Shown here piece after piece: positions 17,955 through 27,010 of a stretch of DNA of 64,000 nt; positions within the stretch are counted from its first letter, which is position 1, and each line of letters opens with the position of its first letter. Origin of the DNA: Carboxylicivirga taeanensis (GTDB taxonomy: Bacteria > Bacteroidota > Bacteroidia > Bacteroidales > Marinilabiliaceae); NCBI RefSeq assembly GCF_051851475.1, contig NZ_JBPUSJ010000001.1:558001-622000 (forward strand). Reading direction: 5' to 3'. A program made the position numbers and the translations under genes. Below the pieces are notes generated by a model. That model had not been told where the DNA came from. It saw only the letters and a list, made by a program, of their open reading frames with translations, and ran no database searches.

Positions 17955-18659
17955 GACTGCACAAGCAATACTGGCCACACTAACCCTAACACCCTCAATA
18001 AACGTAAGTTCATTAATGCAGGCCTCCATGGTAGAGCCGGTCGTTATCACGTCGTCGATTAATAAAATATGCTTGCCCCGGAGTTGTTCGGAGTGTTGAA
18101 CTGAAAAAATATTCTCCACATTTTGCCAGCGCTCAAACCTGCCTTTCTTAGTTTGAGTGGAGGTATGGGTGTTACGATACACATTACTCGTGTTAACAGG
18201 TAGTTGCAGACTATCAGAAAGGCCGCCGGCAATAATCTCGGCCTGATTAAACCCCCTTTGCCGCATTTTTTTTGGATGCAGTGGAATAGGAAGCAGTATA
18301 TCGAATTCATTTTTATCAACCTGAAGGATCACCTTTCCCAACTGCCGCCCCAATTCTGTTCCAAGTGCTCGGTTGCCGCGGTACTTCAGCTCCTGCAAAA
18401 GGTATTGCACCCGTTCGCCTTTGCGGTAGAAGAACAAGGCAAAAGCCATCTCAACCCTGCAACGGCCCCACATTAAAGCCGATATCTGATTATCATAGGG
18501 ACGACGCTCGAAATAGGTCCGCGGAAGTCTTCGCATGCACATACCGCAGAGCTCCTTTTCATGTTTCAATAAATGTCCTCCGCATCCAGAACAAACAGGT
18601 GGATAAAACAATTCACTTATCGCAGAAAAGGCATTTACAAGTCCGGAGGCAATTCGCAT
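17949..18659 (-). CDS. comF: ComF family phosphoribosyltransferase-like protein
   Basis: 236 residues. The N-terminal zinc finger has two CxxC pairs (PVCSGCGGHLL and LCGMCMRR). The C-terminal PRTase fold carries the PRPP motif HILLIDDVITTGSTM (about 195-209) and the loop QRGFNQAEIIAGGLS. In naturally competent bacteria ComF acts in the cytoplasm during uptake of single-stranded DNA; elsewhere its function is unclear. No other competence gene is in the window. Confidence 0.9.
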   Translation of the reverse strand: MRIASGLVNAFSAISELFYPPVCSGCGGHLLKHEKELCGMCMRRLPRTYFERRPYDNQISALMWGRCRVEMAFALFFYRKGERVQYLLQELKYRGNRALGTELGRQLGKVILQVDKNEFDILLPIPLHPKKMRQRGFNQAEIIAGGLSDSLQLPVNTSNVYRNTHTSTQTKKGRFERWQNVENIFSVQHSEQLRGKHILLIDDVITTGSTMEACINELTFIEGVRVSVASIACAVL

Positions 18660-18773
18660 ATAGTGAGGTTTTTACCGAATTTATACAAAGTCTCTTAAAA
18701 GTTCAAGCATTGGCTTAACAAAGGCTTAATTATCAGATAAAACCCATTTAACAATTACGTAACATGCGCTTTT

Positions 18774-18781
18774 TACATTTG
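18774..18781 (+). promoter_or_regulatory. -7 element for the gene at 18804
   Basis: TACATTTG, an exact TAnnTTTG match, lies 22 nt before the ATG at 18804. It is in the 144-base gap between divergent comF and this gene. Confidence 0.45.
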
Positions 18782-18803
18782 CTCTCAAATAAAACTAATC
18801 ATT

Positions 18804-19154
18804 ATGAAAGCTCAATTGACCCTACTAATAGCCGCTTTGTTAATTAGCCTGTCGGGCCTTAACGCAACAGAAAAAGAACAGCCAAAAGTCACTTCCAGGG
18901 TTATAACCAGCAGCCTATCCGGAACAATTACAGATGCTGCAACTGGTGAAAACCTTGCTGGAGTAAAGGTGGTACTAAAAGAATTGGATACGGCTGTTTA
19001 TACCGATTTCGAAGGGAATTTTGAATTTACTGATATTGCTCTTGGTAAATACACGGTAACTACCGATTATGTATCATACAAGTCAGCAAAAGCCCATGCT
19101 GTTAATACAACAGCTACGCCACCCCTGAAGATTGAATTGAAAACGGACCAGTGA
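18804..19154 (+). CDS. Small secreted carboxypeptidase-regulatory-like domain protein
   Basis: 116 residues. A signal peptide (1-21, ending GLNA) is followed by one CarboxypepD_reg-like beta-sandwich (about 38-113): SGTITDAATGENLAGVKVVL, TDFEGNFEFTDIALGKYTV and VSYKS. This domain normally forms the N-terminus of TonB-dependent receptors, but here it stands alone and ends without plug or barrel. It is a free periplasmic or surface domain of unknown partner. Monocistronic. Confidence 0.8.
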   Translation: MKAQLTLLIAALLISLSGLNATEKEQPKVTSRVITSSLSGTITDAATGENLAGVKVVLKELDTAVYTDFEGNFEFTDIALGKYTVTTDYVSYKSAKAHAVNTTATPPLKIELKTDQ

Positions 19155-19170
19155 GATTTAACCCATAAAC

Positions 19171-19206
19171 ATCAAAGGGACCACCATGTTTGGCAGCCCC
19201 TTTGAT
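19171..19206 (+). terminator. Stem-loop after the 18804 gene
   Basis: ATCAAAGGG and CCCTTTGAT pair perfectly over 9 bases around an 18-nt loop, between convergent genes. A T-rich run follows only after about 15 bases, so it may be a weak or bidirectional terminator. Confidence 0.5.
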
Positions 19207-19216
19207 ATACTAAGCT

Positions 19217-19672
19217 TTAATAGTTTTTTTGTCCAATTACTTTGCCGCTTTCGTCCCAGATGGTCCAGATGCTATCTTTCGTTCCCTGGTTGTAGGACAT
19301 TTCGTAGCGTTTAACACCATTCTCATCCCAAATAAACCATTTACCGTGCTTTTTACCAAGCTTGTAGCTAGCTTCGCCGGTCTTCACACCTGTTGGTTCA
19401 AAGGTTAACCAAGTTCCATCCATTTTATTATTCGAAAACGAACGAACTTCTTTTACAGTACCATTTTCAAAATAAATAGTTGTAGTTCCTTGTTTTAAAC
19501 CCTCTACAACATTCATCTCAATTTTTTTACCTCCCGATTCGTAATACTCTACGTACAAACCTGTGTAAAGCTCATTATTCTCATCGTAAAGTTTGCCGTC
19601 TTTCTCGGTCAGTTGTGCATTAAGAGATACACACCCAAACACAATCAATAATACTCCTACCAGCTTTTTCAT
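19217..19672 (-). CDS. Secreted MORN-repeat (YwqK-like) protein
   Basis: 151 residues from MKKLVGVLLI; an upstream in-frame ATG at 19708 would add 12 residues before the signal peptide and is less likely. Signal peptide 1-20 (CVSLNAQ). Then come about four or five repeats of the form G-x-W/Y-x(5)-G (ETGLYVEYYESGGKK, GTTTIYFENGTVK, GTWLTFEPTGVKT, GKWFIWDENGVKR). Such repeats form a beta meander and occur in Bacteroidota proteins of unknown role; the database label YwqK antitoxin should not be read as a function. A palindrome overlapping the promoter lies at 19760-19780. Confidence 0.75.
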   Translation of the reverse strand: MKKLVGVLLIVFGCVSLNAQLTEKDGKLYDENNELYTGLYVEYYESGGKKIEMNVVEGLKQGTTTIYFENGTVKEVRSFSNNKMDGTWLTFEPTGVKTGEASYKLGKKHGKWFIWDENGVKRYEMSYNQGTKDSIWTIWDESGKVIGQKNY

Positions 19673-19759
19673 AAGGCCTCCATTTTTAACGTTTATACCA
19701 ACTCCCAAAAGTCCTGTGTGTATACTTTCGCATCGATATTACCGCACGAAACCTCATTT

Positions 19760-19780
19760 ATCTTAACACAAAGTTAAGAT
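19760..19780 (-). promoter_or_regulatory. Palindrome overlapping a -7 element for the MORN gene
   Basis: ATCTTAAC, five bases, then GTTAAGAT is a perfect 8-base inverted repeat. The minus-strand -7 element TAACTTTG (19769-19776) lies within it, about 97 nt before the ATG at 19672. The overlap of an operator-like dyad with a promoter suggests repressor binding, but a coincidental hairpin is possible. Confidence 0.4.
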
Positions 19781-19841
19781 TTAATTTACAGCCGCGACAC
19801 ATTCTAATGTTAAGTTTTACCGCGCATGCTGTAAAACAACT

Positions 19842-20693
19842 TTATTGAATTGCACTGGCAAAAACCTCAAGATTAAACTGTTTATCAGCCACGAAACGAT
19901 TTTCGACCTTTTTAACTGTACAACATTCCACATAGTAGTCATGCTCAAAAAACAGCGTGATATGCTTTTGGACCGCCTCATTAAGGAACTCCTGCTTTTC
20001 TTTGATACTTTCCAGAGGTTGCGTATCGTAAGCCGATACCCAGGGCAAACGGATACTTGGAAGGACAGGAATTAAATCACCCATAAAAGCAATGGCGCCC
20101 TGCGGCGTATGGATAATGGGCAACACATTTCCCTGGGTATGCCCATTTAATAGTCTCACCTCTATACCGTCCATAATCATGCCATCATGCTCGATAAAGT
20201 TCAGAAGACCGGCTTCATAAACCGGCATCATGTTATCGGGAAAATAAACAACACCCTCGCGACTATTAGGCTGGACGTAGTTGTCCCATTGTGTTTTAGA
20301 CACCCAGTGCTTCGCTTTTTCAAACATTAGCTGCGGCCGCTTTTTTTCGTCATAAACCACACAGCCACCACAATGATCCCAGTGCAAGTGGGTAAGTACC
20401 ACATCGGTAATATCATCTGGCTGATAGCCGGCTGAAACGAGCGAATTTAGGAGTGTAGCCTCCCCGTTAAGGTAGTGCCACGAATAAAACTTATCGCTTT
20501 GTTTGGTTCCGGCACCTGTATCGATTAACACCTTGCGATCTCCCATATCGATTAACAGGCAACGCATGGTGAGGTTGCAATAATTATTACCATCGGCAGG
20601 ATATTCCTTGCTCCACATCAGCTTTGGAATAACACCAAATAACGCACCGCCGTCGGCCATAAAATTACCTGTTTCGATTTTTAACAACTTCAT
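19842..20693 (-). CDS. MBL-fold metallo-hydrolase
   Basis: 283 residues, cytoplasmic. The metal site is THLHWDHCGG (about 99-108), with later ligands in NGHTQGN and FMGDLIP. The phrase MRCLLIDMGDRKVLIDTGAG is the usual beta-lactamase-fold start. The length and motifs fit the branch that includes N-acyl-homoserine lactonases and related small-molecule hydrolases; the substrate cannot be told. A TAACTTTG -7 element lies at 20752-20759. Confidence 0.88.
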   Translation of the reverse strand: MKLLKIETGNFMADGGALFGVIPKLMWSKEYPADGNNYCNLTMRCLLIDMGDRKVLIDTGAGTKQSDKFYSWHYLNGEATLLNSLVSAGYQPDDITDVVLTHLHWDHCGGCVVYDEKKRPQLMFEKAKHWVSKTQWDNYVQPNSREGVVYFPDNMMPVYEAGLLNFIEHDGMIMDGIEVRLLNGHTQGNVLPIIHTPQGAIAFMGDLIPVLPSIRLPWVSAYDTQPLESIKEKQEFLNEAVQKHITLFFEHDYYVECCTVKKVENRFVADKQFNLEVFASAIQ

Positions 20694-20751
20694 TTAGCTT
20701 TCCCCCTTTTAATTATTGATTACTTTTACTTGATGAATTATTAAAAGCCTG

Positions 20752-20759
20752 CAAAGTTA
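20752..20759 (-). promoter_or_regulatory. -7 element for the metallo-hydrolase gene
   Basis: The minus strand reads TAACTTTG, an exact match to TAnnTTTG, 59 nt before the ATG at 20693. No TTG is seen at the expected spacing. Confidence 0.4.
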
Positions 20760-20832
20760 GACTTTTGTAATAAGACAGCACAGAAACAGAAGAGTTGAAT
20801 CAGACATAGATATTGTGTCAAAATATTATTGT

Positions 20833-22188
20833 ATGAGAGTACATTTTATAGCTATTGGTGGCAGCGCTATGCATAACCTGGCCATCGCTCTCCACCTTAA
20901 AGGGTTTCATGTTACCGGTTCGGATGATGAAATATTTGAGCCTTCTAAAACACGGCTACAGAAGCATGGTCTACTACCAGCAAAGGAAGGCTGGAATCCC
21001 CAGGCTATTACAACTGAGCTGGATGCGATTATTCTTGGTATGCATGCCAAAAAAGACAATCCGGAATTACTGGCAGCCCAGCAGCTTGGTGTAAAAATTT
21101 ACTCGTACCCGGAGTATTTATACGAGCAAACAAAAGATAAGAAGCGTGTGGTAATTGGAGGAAGCCATGGCAAAACAACCACCACGGCCATGGTTATGCA
21201 TGTTCTAAAAACAATGGCCATCGATTTTGACTACATGGTTGGTGCACAACTGGATGGTTTTGATACCATGGTGAAGTTAACCCGGGAAGCGCCAATCGCT
21301 ATTTTTGAAGGTGATGAATACTTATCTTCACCCATTGACCTAACGCCTAAATTTCATTGGTACAAGCCGCATATCGCCATGCTAACCGGCATTGCCTGGG
21401 ATCATATGAATGTGTTTCCTACCTGGGAGAACTACATCAGTCAGTTTACAAAATTTGCCCAAAGGATAGAAAACCAAGGTGCCCTCATTTATTTTGAGGG
21501 AGATGAAGAATTACGAAAACTGGCGAAGAACCAAAAACAGGCGCTTCAGGTCATTCCTTACAACACCGCACCTCATCAACTTAAGGATGGCCAAGCCATT
21601 GTAGGCTGGGAAAGAAAAACCTATCCGATGGAAATATTCGGGGAGCACAACCTTCAAAACATGAACGGGGCCCGCCTGATATGCGAGCAATTGGGCCTGA
21701 CTGCGCACGACTTTTTTACGGCCATGCAAAGCTTTAAGGGAGCATCGAAGCGTCTGCAGCTACTAAAAAAGAAGGAAGGAACTAATATTTATCTCGATTT
21801 TGCCCACTCTCCAAGTAAGCTGCAAGCCACCACTAAGGCGATGAAAGAACAGTTTACCAACAGGGCATTGATTGCTGTAATGGAGTTACACACTTTTAGC
21901 AGCCTGAATAAAGCTTTTCTGCCGCAATACAAAAATACCATGAATACGGCCGACAAGGCAATCGTGTATTATAATCCGGATGTTTTGGAACACAAGGGGC
22001 TTCCGGCCTTAACTCCCGAAGAAGTGATAGTTGCTTTTGGCAGAGAAGACTTGCAGGTGATGACTGACTCGTTGGAGCTTGTTAAGTGGCTGAAACAGCA
22101 GAATTACACAGACACTAACCTGCTAATTATGACATCGGGTAACCTCTCCGGCATCAATCTTAAGGACCTGGCCGAAGAGCTTATCTAA
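20833..22188 (+). CDS. mpl: Mur ligase family: UDP-MurNAc-tripeptide ligase (Mpl-like)
   Basis: 451 residues from the ATG at 20833; an upstream in-frame GTG (20815) would add six residues, but homologs begin at MRVHFIAIGG. The N-terminal UDP-binding loop is AIGGSAMHNLAIAL. The ATP site is GGSHGKTTTTAMVMHVL (about 113-129). GIAWDHMNVFP and FEGDEYLSS are conserved Mur motifs, and DFAHSPSKLQATTKAM lies in the C-terminal ligase domain. Mpl ligates recycled L-Ala-D-Glu-mDAP to UDP-MurNAc, feeding murein recycling. MurC is the close alternative; length and the missing dcw neighbours favour Mpl. Confidence 0.82.
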   Translation: MRVHFIAIGGSAMHNLAIALHLKGFHVTGSDDEIFEPSKTRLQKHGLLPAKEGWNPQAITTELDAIILGMHAKKDNPELLAAQQLGVKIYSYPEYLYEQTKDKKRVVIGGSHGKTTTTAMVMHVLKTMAIDFDYMVGAQLDGFDTMVKLTREAPIAIFEGDEYLSSPIDLTPKFHWYKPHIAMLTGIAWDHMNVFPTWENYISQFTKFAQRIENQGALIYFEGDEELRKLAKNQKQALQVIPYNTAPHQLKDGQAIVGWERKTYPMEIFGEHNLQNMNGARLICEQLGLTAHDFFTAMQSFKGASKRLQLLKKKEGTNIYLDFAHSPSKLQATTKAMKEQFTNRALIAVMELHTFSSLNKAFLPQYKNTMNTADKAIVYYNPDVLEHKGLPALTPEEVIVAFGREDLQVMTDSLELVKWLKQQNYTDTNLLIMTSGNLSGINLKDLAEELI

Positions 22189-22198
22189 CAAACTTTGT

Positions 22199-22232
22199 GA
22201 GTTGTAGTAATTGTAAGAGATTACTACAACTC
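22199..22232. terminator. Long stem-loop between convergent mpl and SpoIIE genes
   Basis: GAGTTGTAGTAAT and ATTACTACAACTC are perfect 13-base arms around an 8-nt loop. The right arm includes the last codons and stop of the SpoIIE gene. There is no clear T-tract, so it may act as a transcript end or barrier in both directions rather than a standard terminator. Confidence 0.6.
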
Positions 22233-24827
22233 AATTCCTATCAGCAACACATCGTCCACCTGCTTACAGTCTCCCATCCAATCATAAAAATCGTTTGAAA
22301 AGTGTCGCTCAAAGTGCGCCATGGTCTGATTAGGCTCCCCTTCCAGGGCTTCTCTAATGCGTTTAGCCTGATACTTCCGCCCTTTAGGTCCTCCTACCTG
22401 ATCGGGCAGACCATCTGAGAAGATGAAGAACTGATCGCCTTTCTTATATTGAATAACATTATTCTCAAAATCTTTCTCAACCTTTTTAGCCAGCGGCTTG
22501 CCTCCAATACCCTTTCGCGAGCCTTTATAGACAGCTAACTCACCATCGCGGAGGTAATAAAGCGGGTTATGGGCCCCTGCAAATTGAAGTTCGTTGGTCG
22601 CCAAATCAATTTTTACCAAGGCCAAATCCATTCCATCACGCCCGTTGGACCCCTCCTGATCCTGTCGCAAAGTGCGGCGTACATCCAGATGTAAACTATC
22701 GAGTAATTCGGCCGCGGTGACATTCTCATTGGCACTCACAATGTTATTCATCAGGAAATAGCCGATAAAAGACAACAGGGCGCCTGGCACGCCGTGTCCA
22801 GTGCAGTCCACGGCAGCAATGTAGAAGTGATTATCCTTGATAAACATCCATGGGAAATCGCCACTAACCACATCTTTAGGACGGTAAAAGATAAAGGAGC
22901 GCGGGAAATACTGCTGCAGCACCTTGGTGTCGGGTAGTATAGCGGTTTGAATACGCTGTGCATAGTTAATACTGTCCGATATCTTTTTGTTTTTCTCTTT
23001 TATCTCCTGCTCAATCTTCTTGAAATCGGTCATATCATGCGCCACGAAGAGCACTGACTCCAAATCTCTGTCTTCGTTAAACTCAGGAATGGCCTTAATC
23101 TCCATAATTAAGATCTGCTCACCGGCCTCAACCTCAACCTCAGAAATTATCTGTTTCTCCTCGGCTCTGATTTGTTTTAATGACTCAAGCATATAGTCCT
23201 TGAATCGTTCATCGATATTTAAATCACCTACCCTGTTTTTAACCAAATCGGCAGCAGGGACACCAACAAAATTGGCTACTTTAGGATTGACATACACAAG
23301 CTTACCTCCGGTATTAATCCTGATAATCATATCTGGTGAATTCTCCGAAAGTGATTGCATCCGGCTTTTCATCCGTTCCTCTTTCTCTGCTCGCTTACGT
23401 TCGGTAATATCCTGAGTATTAAAAATAATTCCACGTATTGCCGGGTCGTGCAACAGGTTCTTTCCGGTGGTCTCCAGAAAGAGTTTCTCACCGCTTTTTT
23501 TCAGATAGGTGTATTGGGCCGACTTCTCGCCTCCTGGTGTTTCAAGCAGGTACTGAAACAGGTTATTGATCGTTTTATACCCGCGCGGAGTCATCAGTTC
23601 CGGATCCATTCCGGACACGTTATCCTCGGGTTCATAACCTAAAATATGGCGTACCGAAGGGCTCTCAAAAAGCAACTCTTGTTTTTCGTTATAGATGGAA
23701 ATAAATTCAGACGCATTCGTCAGGAGCGCTTCAAGTCGTTGCTGAGCGTGCTCAACCTCCTGAATGTGTCCTTCCAGCAGCTTGTTGGATTTCTCCAATT
23801 CTTCCTGCGCTTCCAGCATTTCTGCCGCATTCAGCTGTAACTGCTTCTCATTTTCTTTGAGTGTTACAGTCATTTCCTGCGATTCCTTAAGCAGCATCTC
23901 TGTCTGCTCATTAATTTTGAGGTTGTAAAAAGTACGGCCAATGATACTGCTTAACTCTTGAGCAAATTTCAGTACATGCCTTGGCAGGCGCTCCTGCAGA
24001 TAACCAATTTCAAACACCCCTTGTAACTGTTCTTCCTGCAAAAGTGGCACAATTAAGAGGCTCTTAGGCTTTCTTACGCCTAACAGACCCGATGTAATAT
24101 GGAAGTAATCATCCGGAATTTCGGTGCGGTAAATCATTTGCTTTTCGTAAGCAACACTGCCCAGCAACCCTTTGCCCATAGGCACCACTTGCCTTTCAAA
24201 GCGCTTGCGATTATAGGCATAGGTGGCCACATTCACCAAATCCCTATCCTTTAAAAGATAAAGAGAGCCCTGCACACCGCCTGAATAATCAATTATCCCG
24301 CGTATCACATCATCGGCCAATTGATTAACCTTATTATGCGTGCGCAAAATATCTGAAATCTTTTCCTTTCCTTTTGAAATCCAATTATATGATTCCTCTT
24401 TCAGCTTTGTATTTCTCAGGTTAATTCCCAGGTTGTATAACGCTTCGGACAAATGCCCATCTTGTTGTTGAATATCATCCAGCTCCCCGCGGCCAATCTG
24501 CTCAGCTAACTCCACATTTTTAGTTAGTTGGCTTCTTAGTAATTCATTTTCTTGCTGCAGCTTTGACTTTTGCGCATTATTGTAATTTACAATAAACAGA
24601 ATAACAAATGGCACAGAAATGACCAATAGGTCGATTGCCCACACCAGAATTGACCGGTGAATTGCTAATACATTACCCGGTGTCAGGTAAAGATTGTTGA
24701 AAGATAAAAATCCGGTCCAAACAAGAAGGAGGATAAAAACCAATCCCATTGACAATAAATACCAGTCGCGCTCTTTCAACACCGACATGGACAACAATTG
24801 CTTTATTTTATTGGATAATTTAAACAT
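22224..24827 (-). CDS. Membrane GAF-PAS-PAS sensor with SpoIIE-type PP2C phosphatase
   Basis: 867 residues. Two transmembrane helices (about 23-43 and 63-84), a coiled coil (85-150), a GAF domain (about 155-305, with IPDDYFHITSGLL), a coiled coil (310-375), two PAS domains (about 375-480 and 495-605), then a PP2C/SpoIIE domain (about 640-867). Phosphatase metal residues are in DVVSGDFPW, AVDCTGHGVPGALL, FSDGLPDQVGG and QVDDVLLIGI. It should dephosphorylate Ser/Thr, classically a STAS anti-anti-sigma protein. A STAS protein is encoded in the same island at 37087. It is the last gene of the minus-strand island. Confidence 0.9.
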   Translation of the reverse strand: MFKLSNKIKQLLSMSVLKERDWYLLSMGLVFILLLVWTGFLSFNNLYLTPGNVLAIHRSILVWAIDLLVISVPFVILFIVNYNNAQKSKLQQENELLRSQLTKNVELAEQIGRGELDDIQQQDGHLSEALYNLGINLRNTKLKEESYNWISKGKEKISDILRTHNKVNQLADDVIRGIIDYSGGVQGSLYLLKDRDLVNVATYAYNRKRFERQVVPMGKGLLGSVAYEKQMIYRTEIPDDYFHITSGLLGVRKPKSLLIVPLLQEEQLQGVFEIGYLQERLPRHVLKFAQELSSIIGRTFYNLKINEQTEMLLKESQEMTVTLKENEKQLQLNAAEMLEAQEELEKSNKLLEGHIQEVEHAQQRLEALLTNASEFISIYNEKQELLFESPSVRHILGYEPEDNVSGMDPELMTPRGYKTINNLFQYLLETPGGEKSAQYTYLKKSGEKLFLETTGKNLLHDPAIRGIIFNTQDITERKRAEKEERMKSRMQSLSENSPDMIIRINTGGKLVYVNPKVANFVGVPAADLVKNRVGDLNIDERFKDYMLESLKQIRAEEKQIISEVEVEAGEQILIMEIKAIPEFNEDRDLESVLFVAHDMTDFKKIEQEIKEKNKKISDSINYAQRIQTAILPDTKVLQQYFPRSFIFYRPKDVVSGDFPWMFIKDNHFYIAAVDCTGHGVPGALLSFIGYFLMNNIVSANENVTAAELLDSLHLDVRRTLRQDQEGSNGRDGMDLALVKIDLATNELQFAGAHNPLYYLRDGELAVYKGSRKGIGGKPLAKKVEKDFENNVIQYKKGDQFFIFSDGLPDQVGGPKGRKYQAKRIREALEGEPNQTMAHFERHFSNDFYDWMGDCKQVDDVLLIGIEL

Positions 24828-24848
24828 ATCTTTCTTTTCTCAGATGTA

Positions 24849-25574
24849 TTATTGAACGGATTGAAACTGACACCATACTTCTGGCAGATTGGTCTTTTTA
24901 AAGGTAGCTACCTCCAACAAAATACCCTTTTTGTTGCTTTGGATAAGCGGAAGTATATACAGATAAAGAGGTTTTGTACTTCCTGTCGCCGAGCCCACCT
25001 CGATATAGTCCGGGGGCACACTGTCAATTTCCAAAGCCCGGTTGTCGGCGATGGCCTGTGCATGTAATCCGTCAGCGGACTCAACAGCTGGCAACTCCAA
25101 CTCTTCATCGATGCCATAAGTTTTAACCACACGATAATTTGTCCCGTCCAGACAATAAGCAATAGCAGCCATTGTTTCATACTGCTGTGTAAGCTCGTTA
25201 ACCAGGGCCACTGCAGATTTCTTATCATACCCTTTAAACTGACGCTTTAAACGGTCGACAACAGCCTGACCATTGTTTTTATTCTTTTCAGTCTCTTCCG
25301 TCTGTTTTGTTTCAAGCACTTTTAATTTGGCTCTTAACCGTTCTATTTCGTTTTGCCGTTTAACACATTCTCTGTTTCTATGATCATCAGTGCCTTTAAG
25401 GCATAATTCCATGTAGTTTACCACGAAATATATCATAAACAACACTACAAGAAATGATAATATTTCAAACACGATAAAGCCAGACGACAATTGCTCTGCA
25501 TTAAATGCATACTTAGCTAATGCTAACACAAAAAACAATGCCCCTAACCAGAAAATAGTTTTATTTTTCTTCAT
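24849..25574 (-). CDS. Membrane coiled-coil protein with GAF-like domain
   Basis: 241 residues starting at MKKNKTIF; an ATG 18 bases upstream is less likely. Two hydrophobic helices (about 5-23 and 35-57), a coiled coil (about 68-105) and a C-terminal GAF-like domain (about 120-235). Its phrase VPPDYIEVGSATGSTKPLYL aligns with the GAF domains of both neighbours (22224 gene and 27875 gene). There is no kinase, methyl-acceptor or phosphatase part. It lies 21 bases before the SpoIIE gene and 45 after cheB (25619), so one operon. Role inferred: accessory sensor. Confidence 0.65.
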   Translation of the reverse strand: MKKNKTIFWLGALFFVLALAKYAFNAEQLSSGFIVFEILSFLVVLFMIYFVVNYMELCLKGTDDHRNRECVKRQNEIERLRAKLKVLETKQTEETEKNKNNGQAVVDRLKRQFKGYDKKSAVALVNELTQQYETMAAIAYCLDGTNYRVVKTYGIDEELELPAVESADGLHAQAIADNRALEIDSVPPDYIEVGSATGSTKPLYLYILPLIQSNKKGILLEVATFKKTNLPEVWCQFQSVQ

Positions 25575-25618
25575 GTGTCTATAATTTATCAACAGCTGGT
25601 GTAGTTGTTATACTTAGA

Positions 25619-26188
25619 TCAAGATAAATGGTTTAAATAATCTGCAATTTCATCGGGCGATAAAATCATATCAGGCTCAATGAGTCGTGCCACACTTTTG
25701 GGCATGGTATCCATTTCGCACGTTTTGGGGTCCTGTATGATTGTTATCCCTTTCTTTTCAGCAATATCTTTCATCCCTTTAGCGCCATCTTTATTAGCGC
25801 CGGTCAACACAATTCCAATCAGCTTGTTTCGGTATACGTAGGCAGCCGATGACAGGGTGTGATCGATGGCTGGCCGACTGTGATTAACAGGCTCCTCGGT
25901 TGATAGCGAAAAGGTGCCGTCATATTCGATGAACATGTGATAATTGGATGGTGCCAAATAGACTTTACCACTTGTAATTGGTTCCTTATCGTTTGGCTCA
26001 ATCACATCCAGTTTAGATTTCAAGCGAATGCTTTCCACCAGGCCCGAACGCACGTGTTTTAAACGATGAAGACAAATGATAACAGGCAACGGGAAATCCT
26101 CTCTTAACTGCGATAACAGCTTAGAGACAACCGAAAAACTGCCGGCCGACCCTCCAATCACTACTGCTTTATACTTTGTTCGTATCAT
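25619..26188 (-). CDS. cheB: CheB-type methylesterase without receiver domain
   Basis: 189 residues consisting only of the catalytic domain. The Ser-His-Asp triad is visible as S14 (VIGGSAGS), H41 (CLHRL) and D134 (TGANKDGAKG). It should demethylate or deamidate chemoreceptor glutamates, unregulated by phosphorylation because the receiver is missing. It overlaps the upstream cheR-like gene by one base (TAATG), indicating translational coupling. A full-length CheB is encoded at 29804. Confidence 0.88.
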   Translation of the reverse strand: MIRTKYKAVVIGGSAGSFSVVSKLLSQLREDFPLPVIICLHRLKHVRSGLVESIRLKSKLDVIEPNDKEPITSGKVYLAPSNYHMFIEYDGTFSLSTEEPVNHSRPAIDHTLSSAAYVYRNKLIGIVLTGANKDGAKGMKDIAEKKGITIIQDPKTCEMDTMPKSVARLIEPDMILSPDEIADYLNHLS

Positions 26189-27009
26189 TAGTCTTTTAAA
26201 AAACTGTATTTACAATAAATTTTCTCCTTCTGATCAATACATTCAAAGCGCTCATTGCCGTTTGCCGGCAACTGCTCTTTTACACCTAAACACACGTAAC
26301 CGCCTCCCATAAGCACTTTATCTATCATCGCCTGAACAGTTTCGTGATACTCTTTGGTGTAATAAAGCAAGCTGTTGCGTAAAATAACAAAATCGTACTT
26401 ACTACCAGAGAGCTGCTCGATGCCACCTTTTGTAAAGCTAACGTTACTAAGCAAATCGGCATCAAAAAACGCCCCTTCAGAAGTATTGTTAAAATAATCG
26501 TCTAAACTGGCAGTTCCTTCGAAGCGCTTATAGTTATATGCATTTACATCATTTCTTTTGGCAGATAAAAAGCCCTTTTTTAAGGCTTCGATTCCCCTAT
26601 CCGAAGTATTGTTAACCGTTACCTGCACCTGGCTGTAGCAGTTGATCTCCTTCAAAAGAATTAGCAGGCTGTACAACTCTTCACCCGAAGACACATCGGG
26701 AAACCACACTTTAAACCTTTTGCCAGTATAATTATCGGCAATGAGCTTTCGCAGCTGCCTCCAGAACCCGGCATCTCTAAAAAGCTCTGTGTTATTAACC
26801 GCGAAAAAATGGCAAAGCTGATCTACAAAACTGGCATCATCGAGGTTCTCGAGGAACTGCTCTGTTTTGCGCAAAGCATACTTTTCAAAAAACTGTCCGA
26901 GGCGCCGCTTCAAAAAGGAATGAGTCATGTAATTGAAAGGCAGTCCCAATTGTTGACTCATCTGCTCTGATAACATTCTGATTTCACTAATACTAAAACT
27001 TACTGCCAT
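26188..27009 (-). CDS. Divergent CheR-like methyltransferase
   Basis: 273 residues from MAVSFSISEIRM; an ATG at 27036 inside the preceding gene would add nine residues. It keeps the CheR helical N-terminus (RMLSEQMSQQLGLPF) and the NNTELFRDAGFWRQL element. However, the SAM-binding loop normally AGCSSGEE reads PDVSSGEELYSLL, and the later CRNVLIYF motif reads LRNSLLYYTKEY. Methyltransferase activity is therefore uncertain. It lies between a more canonical cheR and the receiver-less cheB, coupled to both by overlap or adjacency. Confidence 0.75.
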   Translation of the reverse strand: MAVSFSISEIRMLSEQMSQQLGLPFNYMTHSFLKRRLGQFFEKYALRKTEQFLENLDDASFVDQLCHFFAVNNTELFRDAGFWRQLRKLIADNYTGKRFKVWFPDVSSGEELYSLLILLKEINCYSQVQVTVNNTSDRGIEALKKGFLSAKRNDVNAYNYKRFEGTASLDDYFNNTSEGAFFDADLLSNVSFTKGGIEQLSGSKYDFVILRNSLLYYTKEYHETVQAMIDKVLMGGGYVCLGVKEQLPANGNERFECIDQKEKIYCKYSFLKD

Positions 27010-27010
27010 A

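Noticed and set aside
19217..19672. Toxin-antitoxin antitoxin (YwqK label)
   Set aside because: The protein is a secreted MORN-repeat protein and no toxin gene lies next to it; the label is inherited from database naming.
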